Counted from the stretch's first letter, positions 7,729 through 16,028 are shown. The stretch is DNA of 64,000 nt from Faecalibacter bovis (GCF_017948305.1 NZ_CP072842.1:908001-972000), one strand, 5' to 3'. Program-made: numbers and translations. The notes: generated from the sequence alone by a model not told the origin.

Positions 7729-8769
7729 TTAATCTAAAAAATGATAATTTATAAAATTTTCAATTGGTTTTGGAAGTGGATAATTTTCTATTTCATTTAA
7801 ATTTATCCATTCAAAATCAGATAAGTTACGCAAATGCTCAATTTTAGACACATTTGGAATATAACGATAATACTTGATGAATAAATTTTGATGCGATAAA
7901 ATGTGTTTTTCTTCAGAAATAAAGCTCAAATCCAAATGGATATTTTGATGAATCAGATCTTCATTATCCAACAAATCAGTCGTTGTTTCTATCATTGGTA
8001 ACGTAAATAGATTTCTCCAAACATCATTTCCTTCACGCTTCACTAAACCAATTTCATTTCCGTTCTGAACCAAAATAAAATGTAAAAAACGATTGGAAAC
8101 TTTTACTTTTTTCGTTTTAATCGGTAATTCTTGCACTTTATTTAATCGTAACGCTTCACAAGATTCATTTAAAGGACAAATGTCACACTTTGCAGCCTTC
8201 GGCAAACAAATTGTTGCACCTAAATCCATCACTGCTTGATTAAAATCTCCTGGACGTTTTTCATCAATTACTTCAATTCCCAAATCCCAAAAAACTTTTT
8301 TAGTTTTAGCTAATGAAATGTCATCTTCTACATTAAAATATCTAGAAAAAACACGAAACATATTTCCATCTACCGCTGGGACAGGTTCATTATATACGAT
8401 AGAAGCGATTGCAGCAGCAGTATAATCCCCAATTCCTTTTAATTTTTTTAATTCTTTAAAAGTGTCCGGAAATACGCCATTTAGCTCATTTGAAACAAAT
8501 TGAGCAGTAAAATGTAAATTTCTTGCACGAGAATAATATCCTAATCCTTGCCATAGCTTTAAAACCTTTTGTTCATCCGCTTTTGCAAGGTCATTTACCG
8601 TGTCAAATTCCGTTATGAAATTAAGATAAAAATTCTTACCTTGCTCAACTCTTGTTTGTTGTAAGATAATTTCTGATAACCAAATATGGAAGGGATTTCG
8701 AGTATTGCGCCAAGGTAATTCTCTCTTATTTTTGTCAAACCAAGACAAAATCAGGTAGTTGAATTTCAT
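7729..8769 (-). CDS. mutY: A/G-specific adenine DNA glycosylase
   Basis: MutY removes adenine mispaired with 8-oxoguanine. Motifs seen: EIILQQTRVEQ with the catalytic Glu, the helix-hairpin-helix LKGIGDYTAAAIASI, and the catalytic Asp in VDGNMFRV. The [4Fe-4S] cluster ligands are Cys188, Cys195, Cys198 and Cys204 (C-x6-C-x2-C-x5-C). The C-terminal ~120 residues form the NUDIX-like 8-oxoG recognition domain. Length 346 is typical. It is the first gene of the mutY-ssb-gldD set and is divergent from the HU gene. Confidence 0.96.
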   Translation of the reverse strand: MKFNYLILSWFDKNKRELPWRNTRNPFHIWLSEIILQQTRVEQGKNFYLNFITEFDTVNDLAKADEQKVLKLWQGLGYYSRARNLHFTAQFVSNELNGVFPDTFKELKKLKGIGDYTAAAIASIVYNEPVPAVDGNMFRVFSRYFNVEDDISLAKTKKVFWDLGIEVIDEKRPGDFNQAVMDLGATICLPKAAKCDICPLNESCEALRLNKVQELPIKTKKVKVSNRFLHFILVQNGNEIGLVKREGNDVWRNLFTLPMIETTTDLLDNEDLIHQNIHLDLSFISEEKHILSHQNLFIKYYRYIPNVSKIEHLRNLSDFEWINLNEIENYPLPKPIENFINYHFLD

Positions 8770-8790
8770 AAAATCTACTAAAATGCTTTT

Positions 8791-8817
8791 TTTGTTAAGA
8801 TGTAATAGTTATATTTG
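8791..8817 (+). promoter_or_regulatory. HU gene promoter
   Basis: TTTG at 8791-8794 and TATATTTG at 8810-8817 form a -33/-7 pair with a 15-base gap. The -7 box is a perfect TAnnTTTG. The start site would fall about 30 bases before the HU ATG, and therefore excludes the upstream in-frame ATG at 8815. Confidence 0.6.
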
Positions 8818-8853
8818 CACCCGCTTTCAAATTTAAGAATAAGAAAAGGAATT

Positions 8854-9150
8854 ATGACAAAGGCAGAAATAGTAAATAACATTTCAGGTAAGTTAGGACT
8901 TGAAAAGAGCGACACTCAGAGAGTAGTAGAATCGTTTATGGATGAGGTGATCAAATCTTTAGTTAATGGTGAAAATGTTTACTTAAGAGGATTTGGTTCT
9001 TTTACTATTAAAACGAGAGCTGAAAAAACAGGTAGAAACATCACTAAAGGTACTTCTATCATTATCCCTGCTCATAACGTACCTACTTTCAAACCAGCAA
9101 AAACTTTCATCGAAGATGTAAAGTCTAGCGAAGCAAACGTAGTAAAATAA
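8854..9150 (+). CDS. HU-family DNA-binding protein
   Basis: A 98-residue HU/IHF-type nucleoid protein. It begins MTKAEIVNNISGKLGLEKSD and contains the DNA-arm signature GFGSFTIKTRAEKTGRN and PAHNVPTFKPAKTFIEDV. I chose the ATG at 8854 because it gives the standard HU N terminus and follows an AAAAGGA element; the in-frame ATG at 8815 overlaps the promoter. HU bends DNA and compacts the chromosome. The order mutY / HU / small basic protein / rng is one I associate with Bacteroidota generally. Confidence 0.95.
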   Translation: MTKAEIVNNISGKLGLEKSDTQRVVESFMDEVIKSLVNGENVYLRGFGSFTIKTRAEKTGRNITKGTSIIIPAHNVPTFKPAKTFIEDVKSSEANVVK

Positions 9151-9169
9151 CAAGTAAAATAATTGTATC

Positions 9170-9262
9170 ATGCCAAGCGGAAAAAAACGTAAAAGACATA
9201 AGGTAGCGACGCACAAACGTAAAAAACGTCGTCGTCTTAACAGACACAAAAAGAAAAAATAA
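9170..9262 (+). CDS. 30-residue highly basic protein, ribosome-associated type
   Basis: A 93-base ORF encodes MPSGKKRKRHKVATHKRKKR and ten further residues, mostly Arg, Lys and Asn, ending HKKKK. Almost half the residues are Lys or Arg. It lies 19 bases after the HU stop and before rng. A near-identical small basic protein occurs at this spot in many Bacteroidota. A ribosomal or rRNA-binding role is plausible from composition and from the nearby RNase G gene, but I cannot assign one. Confidence 0.8.
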   Translation: MPSGKKRKRHKVATHKRKKRRRLNRHKKKK

Positions 9263-9301
9263 TTAACAGTTAACTGTTATAAATTTAATCTTTTTGAAAA
9301 T

Positions 9302-9337
9302 AGCACTTTTCAACTCAGGTTTTGGAAAGTGCTTTTA
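9302..9337 (+). terminator. Terminator after the HU / small basic protein genes
   Basis: Twelve-bp stem AGCACTTTTCAA / TTGGAAAGTGCT (one wobble pair) and a short T run, between the basic protein gene and rng. Attenuation or partial read-through into rng is possible because the T run is short. Confidence 0.6.
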
Positions 9338-9360
9338 TCATTTTTAAAAGTTAATTTTTG

Positions 9361-10932
9361 ATGAGCAAAGAACTAGTTATATCGGCGCAAGAAGATCAAG
9401 TACGCATTGCAGTACTTGACGAAGGTCGTTTGATGGAATTTCATCAAGATTCTTCGAACGATGGATTTGCTGTTGGTGACATTTACTTGGGAAAAATCAA
9501 AAAATTAGCTCCTAGCCTAAATGCAACTTTTGTAGATATTGGTTATTCGAAAGATGCCTTTTTACATTATCATGATTTAGGTCCACAAATACGTTCATCG
9601 AATACATTTGCTAAAACAGTTGTAAACGGAACGTATAAAACAGATAAACTGAAGAACTTCCGTATGGAGGAACCGATTGAAAAAGATGGATTAATATCTG
9701 AAATCTTTGCTCCAGGTGACTCAGTTTTGGTTCAAATTACAAAAGAACCAATCCACACGAAAGGTCCTAGAATTACATCTGAAATATCTATTGCAGGTAG
9801 ATATTTGGTACTTGTACCATTTTCTAACAGAGTATCAATCTCTCAGAAAATAAAATCAAAACCAGAGAGAGAACGTTTAACAAATATTCTTGAAGGACTT
9901 ACTCCTGAAGGTTTTGGAATTATTATTCGAACAGTTGCTGAACAAAAAAATGTAGACGAATTACAAGCTGATTTAAGTTATTTAATTAATAAATGGACTC
10001 AAATCTTTAAAAATCTACAAAAGAAAAAAGCACCTAGTAAAATTTTAAGTGAGATGGATCGTGCTTCTTCTATCTTAAGAGATAATTTTAATGATGAATT
10101 CGTTAAAATCTCGGTAGATGATGTACAATTAGCTGAGGAAATGCGCGAATACTTAGAAGTAATTGCACCGGAAAAAATCAGTTTGGTAAAGGAATATGAC
10201 GATCCTTATGTTCCAATTTTTGAGAAGTTTAATGTTGAACGTCAAATTAAACAAGCTTTTGGAAAAACGGTTACAATACCGCAATCAAAAGGTGCTTATT
10301 TGGTGATTGAACATACAGAAGCTTTACACGTAGTTGATGTAAACTCTGGAAACATCTCTAGAAATTCAAAAAACCAAGAAGAATCTGCCTTTGCAGTAAA
10401 TAAAATTGCTGCTTCTGAAATTGCACGACAATTGAAATTGCGTGACATGGGTGGAATCGTTGTTGTGGATTTTATTGATATGACAGATGCCGAACATAAG
10501 AAAGAATTGTTCGAACATTTGAGAGCTGAAATGGCAAAAGACAAAGCAAAACATAAGATTTTGCCTCCAAGTAAATTTGGATTAATTCAAATCACAAGAC
10601 AAAGAGTAAGACCAGAAATTAACTTTGTTACCACAGAAGAAAATCCAAACCAGGAATCGAATGAAGTTGAGGCACCTATCGTTACAATTGACAAGATTGA
10701 ACAAGTGCTCTTGAATATCCTTGAACGTAAAGACAAAGATTTGACTAAAATGTCTTTGCATGTACATCCCTTCGTAGCGGCGTACTTAAAAAATGGATTA
10801 CCAAGCATTCAGATGAAATGGTTATTTAAACACAAAAAGTGGATTAAGATTGTACCAAGAGATGCGTATAAATATTTACAATTCAATTTCTTGGATAAGA
10901 ATCATAACACACTTTACAACGAATCAAATTAA
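9361..10932 (+). CDS. rng: Ribonuclease G/E family endoribonuclease
   Basis: RNase E/G endonuclease, expected to process rRNA and decay mRNA. An S1-like domain occupies roughly residues 37-125 (GDIYLGKIKKLAPSLNATFVDIGYSKDAFL). The DNase I-like catalytic part contains Asp326 (HVVDVNSG) and Asp370 (VVVDFIDM), the two metal-binding Asp of the family. ITRQRVRP follows near residue 413. The zinc-link CPxC motif of E. coli RNase E/G is absent; the sequence there reads TTEENPNQESNE. Length is 523. A TTG codon three bases earlier is also in frame, but the ATG giving MSKELVISAQ is preferred. Confidence 0.93.
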   Translation: MSKELVISAQEDQVRIAVLDEGRLMEFHQDSSNDGFAVGDIYLGKIKKLAPSLNATFVDIGYSKDAFLHYHDLGPQIRSSNTFAKTVVNGTYKTDKLKNFRMEEPIEKDGLISEIFAPGDSVLVQITKEPIHTKGPRITSEISIAGRYLVLVPFSNRVSISQKIKSKPERERLTNILEGLTPEGFGIIIRTVAEQKNVDELQADLSYLINKWTQIFKNLQKKKAPSKILSEMDRASSILRDNFNDEFVKISVDDVQLAEEMREYLEVIAPEKISLVKEYDDPYVPIFEKFNVERQIKQAFGKTVTIPQSKGAYLVIEHTEALHVVDVNSGNISRNSKNQEESAFAVNKIAASEIARQLKLRDMGGIVVVDFIDMTDAEHKKELFEHLRAEMAKDKAKHKILPPSKFGLIQITRQRVRPEINFVTTEENPNQESNEVEAPIVTIDKIEQVLLNILERKDKDLTKMSLHVHPFVAAYLKNGLPSIQMKWLFKHKKWIKIVPRDAYKYLQFNFLDKNHNTLYNESN

Positions 10933-10933
10933 A

Positions 10934-10963
10934 AAAAGCCACTCAATCGAGTGGCTTTTTTTT
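10934..10963. terminator. Bidirectional terminator between rng and the GLPGLI gene
   Basis: GCCACTC / GAGTGGC stem with a 4-base loop, flanked by A and T runs on both sides, so it can serve both converging genes. Confidence 0.85.
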
Positions 10964-10977
10964 ATATAGCTCTTAAT

Positions 10978-11688
10978 TTAATCTTTATCAATTCCTGTAT
11001 TCCCGTAGGCTTCTTGTAATCGTTTATCATATTCTGCACGAAATGATTTATATTCCTCTGCGGTTGTCGGTTTTCCCTTAGTTGGGACATTAAATTTAAC
11101 CTCATTATCAATTGTTAGTTGATCTATCTTATAATGTGTGTAATTATCTGGTTTTTCTATATGAATTATCTTTGCTTCTAATACTAAGCCTGGTAAGCCA
11201 TATGCATCATCAGGACCACATTTTGATTTTATATCAGTAGAATACCAAACTTCATAAAGAAAATCTTGATGTTTATAAGTCGCTTTTTTTGCATTATAAC
11301 CATTAATTTTCTTTGTTTCTCTAGTAATTATCCATTCGAAAGGTTTAATTTGATTAGAAATTAAAAATATTTTTCCATCAATATCTTTAGAAACTATCAT
11401 TTCATTTTTTGTGAAATCTAAATATGATTCTAAATCTTTTTCAGCGCCAATTATACTCATTTGTGTTGAACTTTGAGAATTAGAAATCCTATCTATTTCT
11501 TTTAATGAACATCGATTATCATCACCCAATAGTTGCAGATAAGATGGTCTAGAAAATTGCTCTTCCATCAATCTATATTGCTCACTGTTGCCATCTAATT
11601 TAATGTAGCTACGTTTTTCGTATTCTACCTTAAATTTATCTTGAGCAAATAAGGAAAATGGTAATAATAAAAACAATAATAATCTCAT
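10978..11688 (-). CDS. GLPGLI family exported protein
   Basis: A 236-residue secreted protein of the Bacteroidota GLPGLI family, with function unknown. The signal peptide MRLLLFLLLPFSLFAQ is followed by DKFKVEYEKRSYIKL. The family signature is at about residues 162-169 (AYGLPGLVLE). The ORF extends 22 codons further upstream, but those codons overlap the terminator of the preceding gene and would spoil the signal peptide. I therefore start at 11688. No transporter or partner gene is adjacent. Confidence 0.88.
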   Translation of the reverse strand: MRLLLFLLLPFSLFAQDKFKVEYEKRSYIKLDGNSEQYRLMEEQFSRPSYLQLLGDDNRCSLKEIDRISNSQSSTQMSIIGAEKDLESYLDFTKNEMIVSKDIDGKIFLISNQIKPFEWIITRETKKINGYNAKKATYKHQDFLYEVWYSTDIKSKCGPDDAYGLPGLVLEAKIIHIEKPDNYTHYKIDQLTIDNEVKFNVPTKGKPTTAEEYKSFRAEYDKRLQEAYGNTGIDKD

Positions 11689-11717
11689 AATCTGAAAGTT
11701 AATTATTTCAAAGATAA

Positions 11718-11748
11718 TAAAAAATGCCTTCCGTTTCCGAAAGGCATT
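11718..11748 (-). terminator. Terminator of the siderophore-interacting protein gene
   Basis: AATGCCTT / AAGGCATT stem. On the minus strand it is followed by a T run. It lies between two same-strand genes. Confidence 0.8.
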
Positions 11749-11775
11749 CTCCATAAAATGAATAAAATATTGAAA

Positions 11776-12618
11776 TTAAAAAACTTTAGCTATTTCCCTT
11801 TGCTCAATTTTATCGTGACATTCCTCTAAACCATTTCTTTCAGCTTTACCAGCTTTCCAGTGCGATGTACAGTAGAATTCTTCTTTTTTCCACTCTAAAT
11901 CATCTTTAAAGAAAGTTTTAATTTTTTTAATTGATTGTGATTCTCCCGCAACATAAGCAAAACGTTTACCGTCTTTACGTTTAGGATATTTTTGACTTGT
12001 AACTAATTTTGCTAAAGCTGTACCTTTTCCTCTTTGTGGATTAATAATCCATTTGAATTCTAAATTTGCTTTAGTTTCTATTTTATGAACATCTTCCTTA
12101 GACGGAACCTCAACACAAACTATACCTTTTGTAGATGATGGCAAAGATTCTATAATGACAGAAATAACTGGTAAACCTGTTAAATCAGCAGCTAAACAAA
12201 CAAAATCGGCTTTTGGAGCTAATTCTTTTTTCTTCGCTTTCATAGAAACACCTATTCTATCACCAATTTGTGCATTTCTTGCCCAACGAGAACCAGGTCC
12301 ATTATCTCCGTGATCTGCAACATCTACGATTAATTCGTTTTCTTTTGCATCAATTCCTCTTAAGGTATATGTACGTGTAACTGGTTTAAATTTATCAGAA
12401 GGTGTGTACCATTTATTTTTTTCCGCATCATATTCAGCAAAGTGAATATCTCGGATTCCTAATGGTGGGAACGATAATTTACACGTTCCTCCTAAAGTTG
12501 TTTCTTCAAAAACCAAAACATCATCGCTACCAATGTATAAACGAATTAAATGTGGAGTCACATATTCTTTACGTTTTAAAAAAAATTTCTCTTTAACAAT
12601 TTTAGTCTTTTCAGCCAT
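11776..12618 (-). CDS. Siderophore-interacting protein (FAD-binding ferric reductase)
   Basis: A 280-residue cytoplasmic flavoprotein of the SIP/ViuB family, which reduces ferric-siderophore to release iron. The FAD-binding RTYTLRG motif is near residues 80-86. It is followed by the family motif HGDNGPGSRWA (about 101-111). The NAD(P)-binding half contains LAADLTGLPVI and the SIP motif AYVAGESQSIKK, with a C-terminal YWRAGK-like segment (HWKAGKAE). No siderophore receptor or TonB gene is nearby. The promoter region carries two palindromes that could be iron-repressor sites. Confidence 0.9.
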   Translation of the reverse strand: MAEKTKIVKEKFFLKRKEYVTPHLIRLYIGSDDVLVFEETTLGGTCKLSFPPLGIRDIHFAEYDAEKNKWYTPSDKFKPVTRTYTLRGIDAKENELIVDVADHGDNGPGSRWARNAQIGDRIGVSMKAKKKELAPKADFVCLAADLTGLPVISVIIESLPSSTKGIVCVEVPSKEDVHKIETKANLEFKWIINPQRGKGTALAKLVTSQKYPKRKDGKRFAYVAGESQSIKKIKTFFKDDLEWKKEEFYCTSHWKAGKAERNGLEECHDKIEQREIAKVF

Positions 12619-12626
12619 CTTTTTAT

Positions 12627-12669
12627 TTAGATTAAATCTAATTCACGACAAATCTAATCTAAATTTAGA
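12627..12669 (-). promoter_or_regulatory. Promoter with two flanking palindromes (candidate metal-repressor operator)
   Basis: A minus-strand -7 box TAGATTTG lies at 12656-12649. It is bracketed by a 6-3-6 inverted repeat TTAGAT-TAA-ATCTAA (12627-12641) and a perfect palindrome TCTAAATTTAGA (12658-12669). Centres are about 30 bp apart, close to three helical turns. No good -33 TTG is seen. The arrangement resembles a repressor operator over a promoter; which regulator binds is inference. Confidence 0.5.
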
Positions 12670-12771
12670 ATTAATAAAAATAATTTTTATTCACAATTCA
12701 CATTTAACACAAATTTTAAGTTTTGTATTAATAAATAGCATTAATTTAAGGAGTTAGAACTATTTATTAAG

Positions 12772-13509
12772 ATGAAATTGATGCACGAAAGTAGAATACT
12801 ACCAATAGAAGGAGGTTATAATTTTAGAGATTTAGGAGGAATAATAACAGGAAATAAGACAATTATAAAATCAAATTACTTAATAAGAACAGATGAATTA
12901 AGCAGATTAAATACAAATGATTTAGAATTTTTAGCTGATTTAAATGTAAAAACTGTTGTAGATTTTAGAACGGCTGAGGAAAGAAAATCATCTATTGATC
13001 GAGTTCCATCCACTTGTAAGAATGAATTTCATTTAGATATTATGGCGGCTAATATGAATGCCTTTATGCAAAAAATGCAAAGTGGATTGACAGATTATAA
13101 ACACATGATGCAGCAATTTTATAGCGATTTAGTTTTAGAAGAAAATGCAATGAAAGAGTTTAAAGAATTCTTTTCTATTTTACAAAATAAGGAGAATTGC
13201 TCGGTTATTTATCATTGTACAGCCGGAAAAGATCGAACTGGAATTGCAACTGCTTTAATTTTAAAATCGTTGAATGTGGATTGGAATACGATAGAGTCTG
13301 ATTATTTATTATCGAACCAATTTTTAGAAAAAAAATATGCTGCTTACATCGAACAAAACCCATCTTTAGCTGATATTTTCTTAGTAAACGCTGAATATTT
13401 ACAAGGTGCTTTTGAAAAAATAGTGGAAAAGTATTACTCAGTTGATGATTATTTGACCGATCATTTGAACGTTGATATCGATTTGATGAAGAAAATATAT
13501 ACGAAATAA
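12772..13509 (+). CDS. Tyrosine/serine protein phosphatase (Y_phosphatase3 type)
   Basis: A 245-residue dual-specificity-like phosphatase. The P-loop HCTAGKDRTG places the nucleophile Cys149 and Arg155 in the C-x5-R motif. Near the N terminus GGYNFRDLGG is the hallmark of this atypical family (PtpB/LipA-like). An Asp-rich LNVKTVVDFRTAEERK strand-loop precedes it. The substrate may be phosphotyrosine, phosphoserine or phosphoinositide and cannot be told from sequence. The gene is divergent from the siderophore-interacting protein gene and shares its 150-base intergenic region. A second in-frame ATG nine bases downstream is possible. Confidence 0.88.
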   Translation: MKLMHESRILPIEGGYNFRDLGGIITGNKTIIKSNYLIRTDELSRLNTNDLEFLADLNVKTVVDFRTAEERKSSIDRVPSTCKNEFHLDIMAANMNAFMQKMQSGLTDYKHMMQQFYSDLVLEENAMKEFKEFFSILQNKENCSVIYHCTAGKDRTGIATALILKSLNVDWNTIESDYLLSNQFLEKKYAAYIEQNPSLADIFLVNAEYLQGAFEKIVEKYYSVDDYLTDHLNVDIDLMKKIYTK

Positions 13510-13537
13510 AAAAAGCGAGGCAATCCTCGCTTTTTTA
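13507..13537. terminator. Bidirectional terminator, phosphatase / P-type ATPase
   Basis: GCGAGG / CCTCGC stem extended by A-T pairs, 4-base loop, with T runs on both strands. It separates two convergent genes. Confidence 0.88.
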
Positions 13538-13538
13538 T

Positions 13539-15500
13539 TTATATATTAAAATTCATTCGCTGAATTCTTACTGCATTAAGAATAGCTAATAAAGCGACAC
13601 CAACATCTGCAAATACAGCTTCCCACATGTTAGATAAACCACCAGCTCCTAAAATCATCACAATTCCTTTTACAATAAGAGCCAACAAAATATTCTGAAT
13701 AACTATTTTTCTGGTTTCTCGTCCAATTTTAATTGCAGTAGCAATTTTATGTGGCTGATCTGTCTGTATTACAACATCAGCCGTTTCAATTGCGGCATCA
13801 CTTCCTAAACCTCCCATTGCAATTCCTACATCACTTAATGCTAAAACTGGTGCGTCGTTTATTCCATCACCAACAAATGCTACAATTTGATTTGGATCTT
13901 TCTTCAATTCGTTCATTTTTTCAACTTTCCCTTCTGGCAATAATCCACCATAAGCTTTTGATAAACCTATTTCTTTGGCTACTTTCTGAGTAATTGAATC
14001 TTTATCTCCACTCAACATTACAGTAACGTTAACTCCTAGTTTTTTTAAATCAGAAATTGTTTGTTTTGCATCAGTTTTTAATTCGTCTGCAACTGTAATA
14101 TAACCCGCGTATTTATTATCAATTGCGACCAAAACTATACTCTCTACAATCTGATCTATTGTTGTTGGATACACGATACCAAAATGTTGCAATAATTTCC
14201 CATTTCCGACTAGAATCTCTTTTCCATTCACTTTTCCTTTTAAACCTTTCCCAGCAATTTCCTCTACATTTTCTGCTTTAGAAATTGGTGGATGATGATT
14301 GACAATTGCTTTGGCTATTGGATGAGTAGATTGAGATTCTAATGCTGAAACCATAGATAAAAATTCGTTCTGATCTATACCAACAGTTTCAATTTGTTGA
14401 ACATTAAAAACACCTTTGGTTAAAGTTCCTGTTTTGTCCATCACAACAGCAGTTACTTTACTCATTTGTTCTAAGAAATTAGATCCTTTAAATAAAATCC
14501 CATTTCGAGAAGCAGCTCCAATTCCTCCAAAATACCCTAATGGAACAGATATAACTAATGCACATGGACATGAAACAACCAAGAATATTAACCCTCGATA
14601 CAACCAATCTTTAAAATTGTAATCGTCAACAAAAAGAGCTGGAATAAAGACTAATGCTACTGCTAAAAAGAAAACAATTGGCGTATAAACTTTAGCAAAT
14701 TTTCTTATAAATAATTCTGTTTTCGCTTTTCGTGAACTCGCTTCTTGAACCATCTGAAGAATCTTTGCAATCGAACTGTCTTCAAACTTTTTTGTCGTTA
14801 CCATTTCGACTACATTTTCTAAATTAAGCATTCCGGCCAAAACCTGTTCATTTCTTCTATAAACAGAAGGTTTACTTTCTCCAGTTAATGCAGAAGTATT
14901 GAAACTACCTTTATCCGATTTCATCGTACCATCAAGTGGGACTTTTTCTCCGACACGAACCTGAATAATTTCACCAATTTGAACTTCCTCTGGATGCACT
15001 TCCTTAAAAACTCCATCTCTAAAGACATTGGCTGTATTAGGTCTTACATCTAATAACGCTTTAATGTTACCTTTTGCTTTATTAACAGCAGCATCTTGGA
15101 ACATTTCGCCTATTGTGTAAAATAACATTACTGCGACTCCCTCAGGATATTCCTGTATAAAAAATGCGCCTAAAGTTGCGATTCCCATCAAAGAAAATTC
15201 ATTGAAAAAATCTTTTTTTAGAAATAATTCAAAAGCTTGTACCCAAACTGGATAGGCTACCGGAATATAGGCTACAGCAAACCAAATTAAACGTATCCAT
15301 TCGTTTCCTAAAAACCACTCGGCCTTAATAATATATTGAAAAGTTAATCCTAAGAAGAAAATAACTAAACTAAAAATTAATGTCCATCGGTTGGTTGAAT
15401 GGTCATGATCGTGATCATTATGATTATTTGAATTGCTTTCGTGAGAATGATTATGAAAATGTTGTTCATCTTCTCCACAACATGTTTTACAATTTGACAT
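13539..15500 (-). CDS. P1B-type metal-exporting ATPase (Zn/Cd/Pb class)
   Basis: A 653-residue inner-membrane heavy-metal efflux ATPase. The first ~37 residues are His-rich (HFHNHSHESNSNNH then DHDHDH) and begin with a CKTCC motif, replacing a ferredoxin-like HMA domain. The actuator motif is TGESKP. The transport motif is Cys311-Pro-Cys313, and the phosphorylation site is Asp355 in DKTGTLTKG. The hinge reads GDGINDAPVL. The last two helices contain ALIVKGIV and FADVGVALL, the Lys and Asp-x-Gly of the Zn(II)/Cd(II)/Pb(II) class. It lies 61 bases after a Fur-family regulator gene on the same strand. Confidence 0.93.
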   Translation of the reverse strand: MSNCKTCCGEDEQHFHNHSHESNSNNHNDHDHDHSTNRWTLIFSLVIFFLGLTFQYIIKAEWFLGNEWIRLIWFAVAYIPVAYPVWVQAFELFLKKDFFNEFSLMGIATLGAFFIQEYPEGVAVMLFYTIGEMFQDAAVNKAKGNIKALLDVRPNTANVFRDGVFKEVHPEEVQIGEIIQVRVGEKVPLDGTMKSDKGSFNTSALTGESKPSVYRRNEQVLAGMLNLENVVEMVTTKKFEDSSIAKILQMVQEASSRKAKTELFIRKFAKVYTPIVFFLAVALVFIPALFVDDYNFKDWLYRGLIFLVVSCPCALVISVPLGYFGGIGAASRNGILFKGSNFLEQMSKVTAVVMDKTGTLTKGVFNVQQIETVGIDQNEFLSMVSALESQSTHPIAKAIVNHHPPISKAENVEEIAGKGLKGKVNGKEILVGNGKLLQHFGIVYPTTIDQIVESIVLVAIDNKYAGYITVADELKTDAKQTISDLKKLGVNVTVMLSGDKDSITQKVAKEIGLSKAYGGLLPEGKVEKMNELKKDPNQIVAFVGDGINDAPVLALSDVGIAMGGLGSDAAIETADVVIQTDQPHKIATAIKIGRETRKIVIQNILLALIVKGIVMILGAGGLSNMWEAVFADVGVALLAILNAVRIQRMNFNI

Positions 15501-15561
15501 ATCTTAATCATTTAAATTCAAATCAAATGTACAATTAAGCATATGCAATTGAATTGCAAAG

Positions 15562-15981
15562 TTATTTTACGCTGCAATGATCACAGATTCCTTTTAAGAT
15601 AAACGAAGATTGTTCTGCTTGGAAATTTTTAGGAAGTTTAATATCTGGCAAATGTATATTACGCAAACAAAACGTTTGTTCACATTGTGTACAATGAAAA
15701 TGCGCGTGTGTAAACGCTGTATTACACTTACAATTAGATTCGCAAATGGCATATTTTATAGATCCTGTACCATCTTCAATCGTATGAACAAGCTTCTTTT
15801 CTTCAAATTTCTTTAAAGTCCTATAAATCGTTACACGATCAGCCGAATCCAACAAAGTTTCTAAATCAACCAAACTCATTGCAACATCAGATTTAATTAA
15901 TTGATCCAAAACTAAAAGTCGCATCGCTGTTGGATTTATTTTTCTTTCTTTTAATTGATTCGCTAAAATATCTGCTTCCAT
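15562..15981 (-). CDS. Fur-family metalloregulator
   Basis: A 139-residue Fur-superfamily repressor. A winged-helix domain occupies the first ~80 residues (INPTAMRLLVLDQLI, DRVTIYRTLKKFEEKKLVH). The dimerisation domain has the His/Cys metal site FTHAHFHCTQCEQTFC and a final CDHC. The two CxxC pairs would bind structural zinc. Because the next gene is a Zn/Cd-class exporter, a zinc- or general metal-sensing role seems likelier than classic iron regulation, but the residues do not decide. The sense of regulation is unknown. Confidence 0.88.
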   Translation of the reverse strand: MEADILANQLKERKINPTAMRLLVLDQLIKSDVAMSLVDLETLLDSADRVTIYRTLKKFEEKKLVHTIEDGTGSIKYAICESNCKCNTAFTHAHFHCTQCEQTFCLRNIHLPDIKLPKNFQAEQSSFILKGICDHCSVK

Positions 15982-15988
15982 TCCTTAT

Positions 15989-16022
15989 CAAACCTAATCT
16001 AAAATTACAATTATTTTTTCAA
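15989..16022 (-). promoter_or_regulatory. Promoter of the Fur-family gene
   Basis: Minus-strand TTG (16022-16020), 23 bases, then TAGGTTTG (15996-15989). The -7 region reads TTTTAGATTAGGTTTG, very similar to TTTAGATTAGATTTG over the promoter of the siderophore-interacting protein gene 3.3 kb away. Confidence 0.5.
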
Positions 16023-16028
16023 TATCAA

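Noticed and set aside
11689-11754. Longer GLPGLI protein starting at 11754
   Set aside because: The extra 22 residues would precede the signal peptide and are encoded over the terminator of the gene before it.
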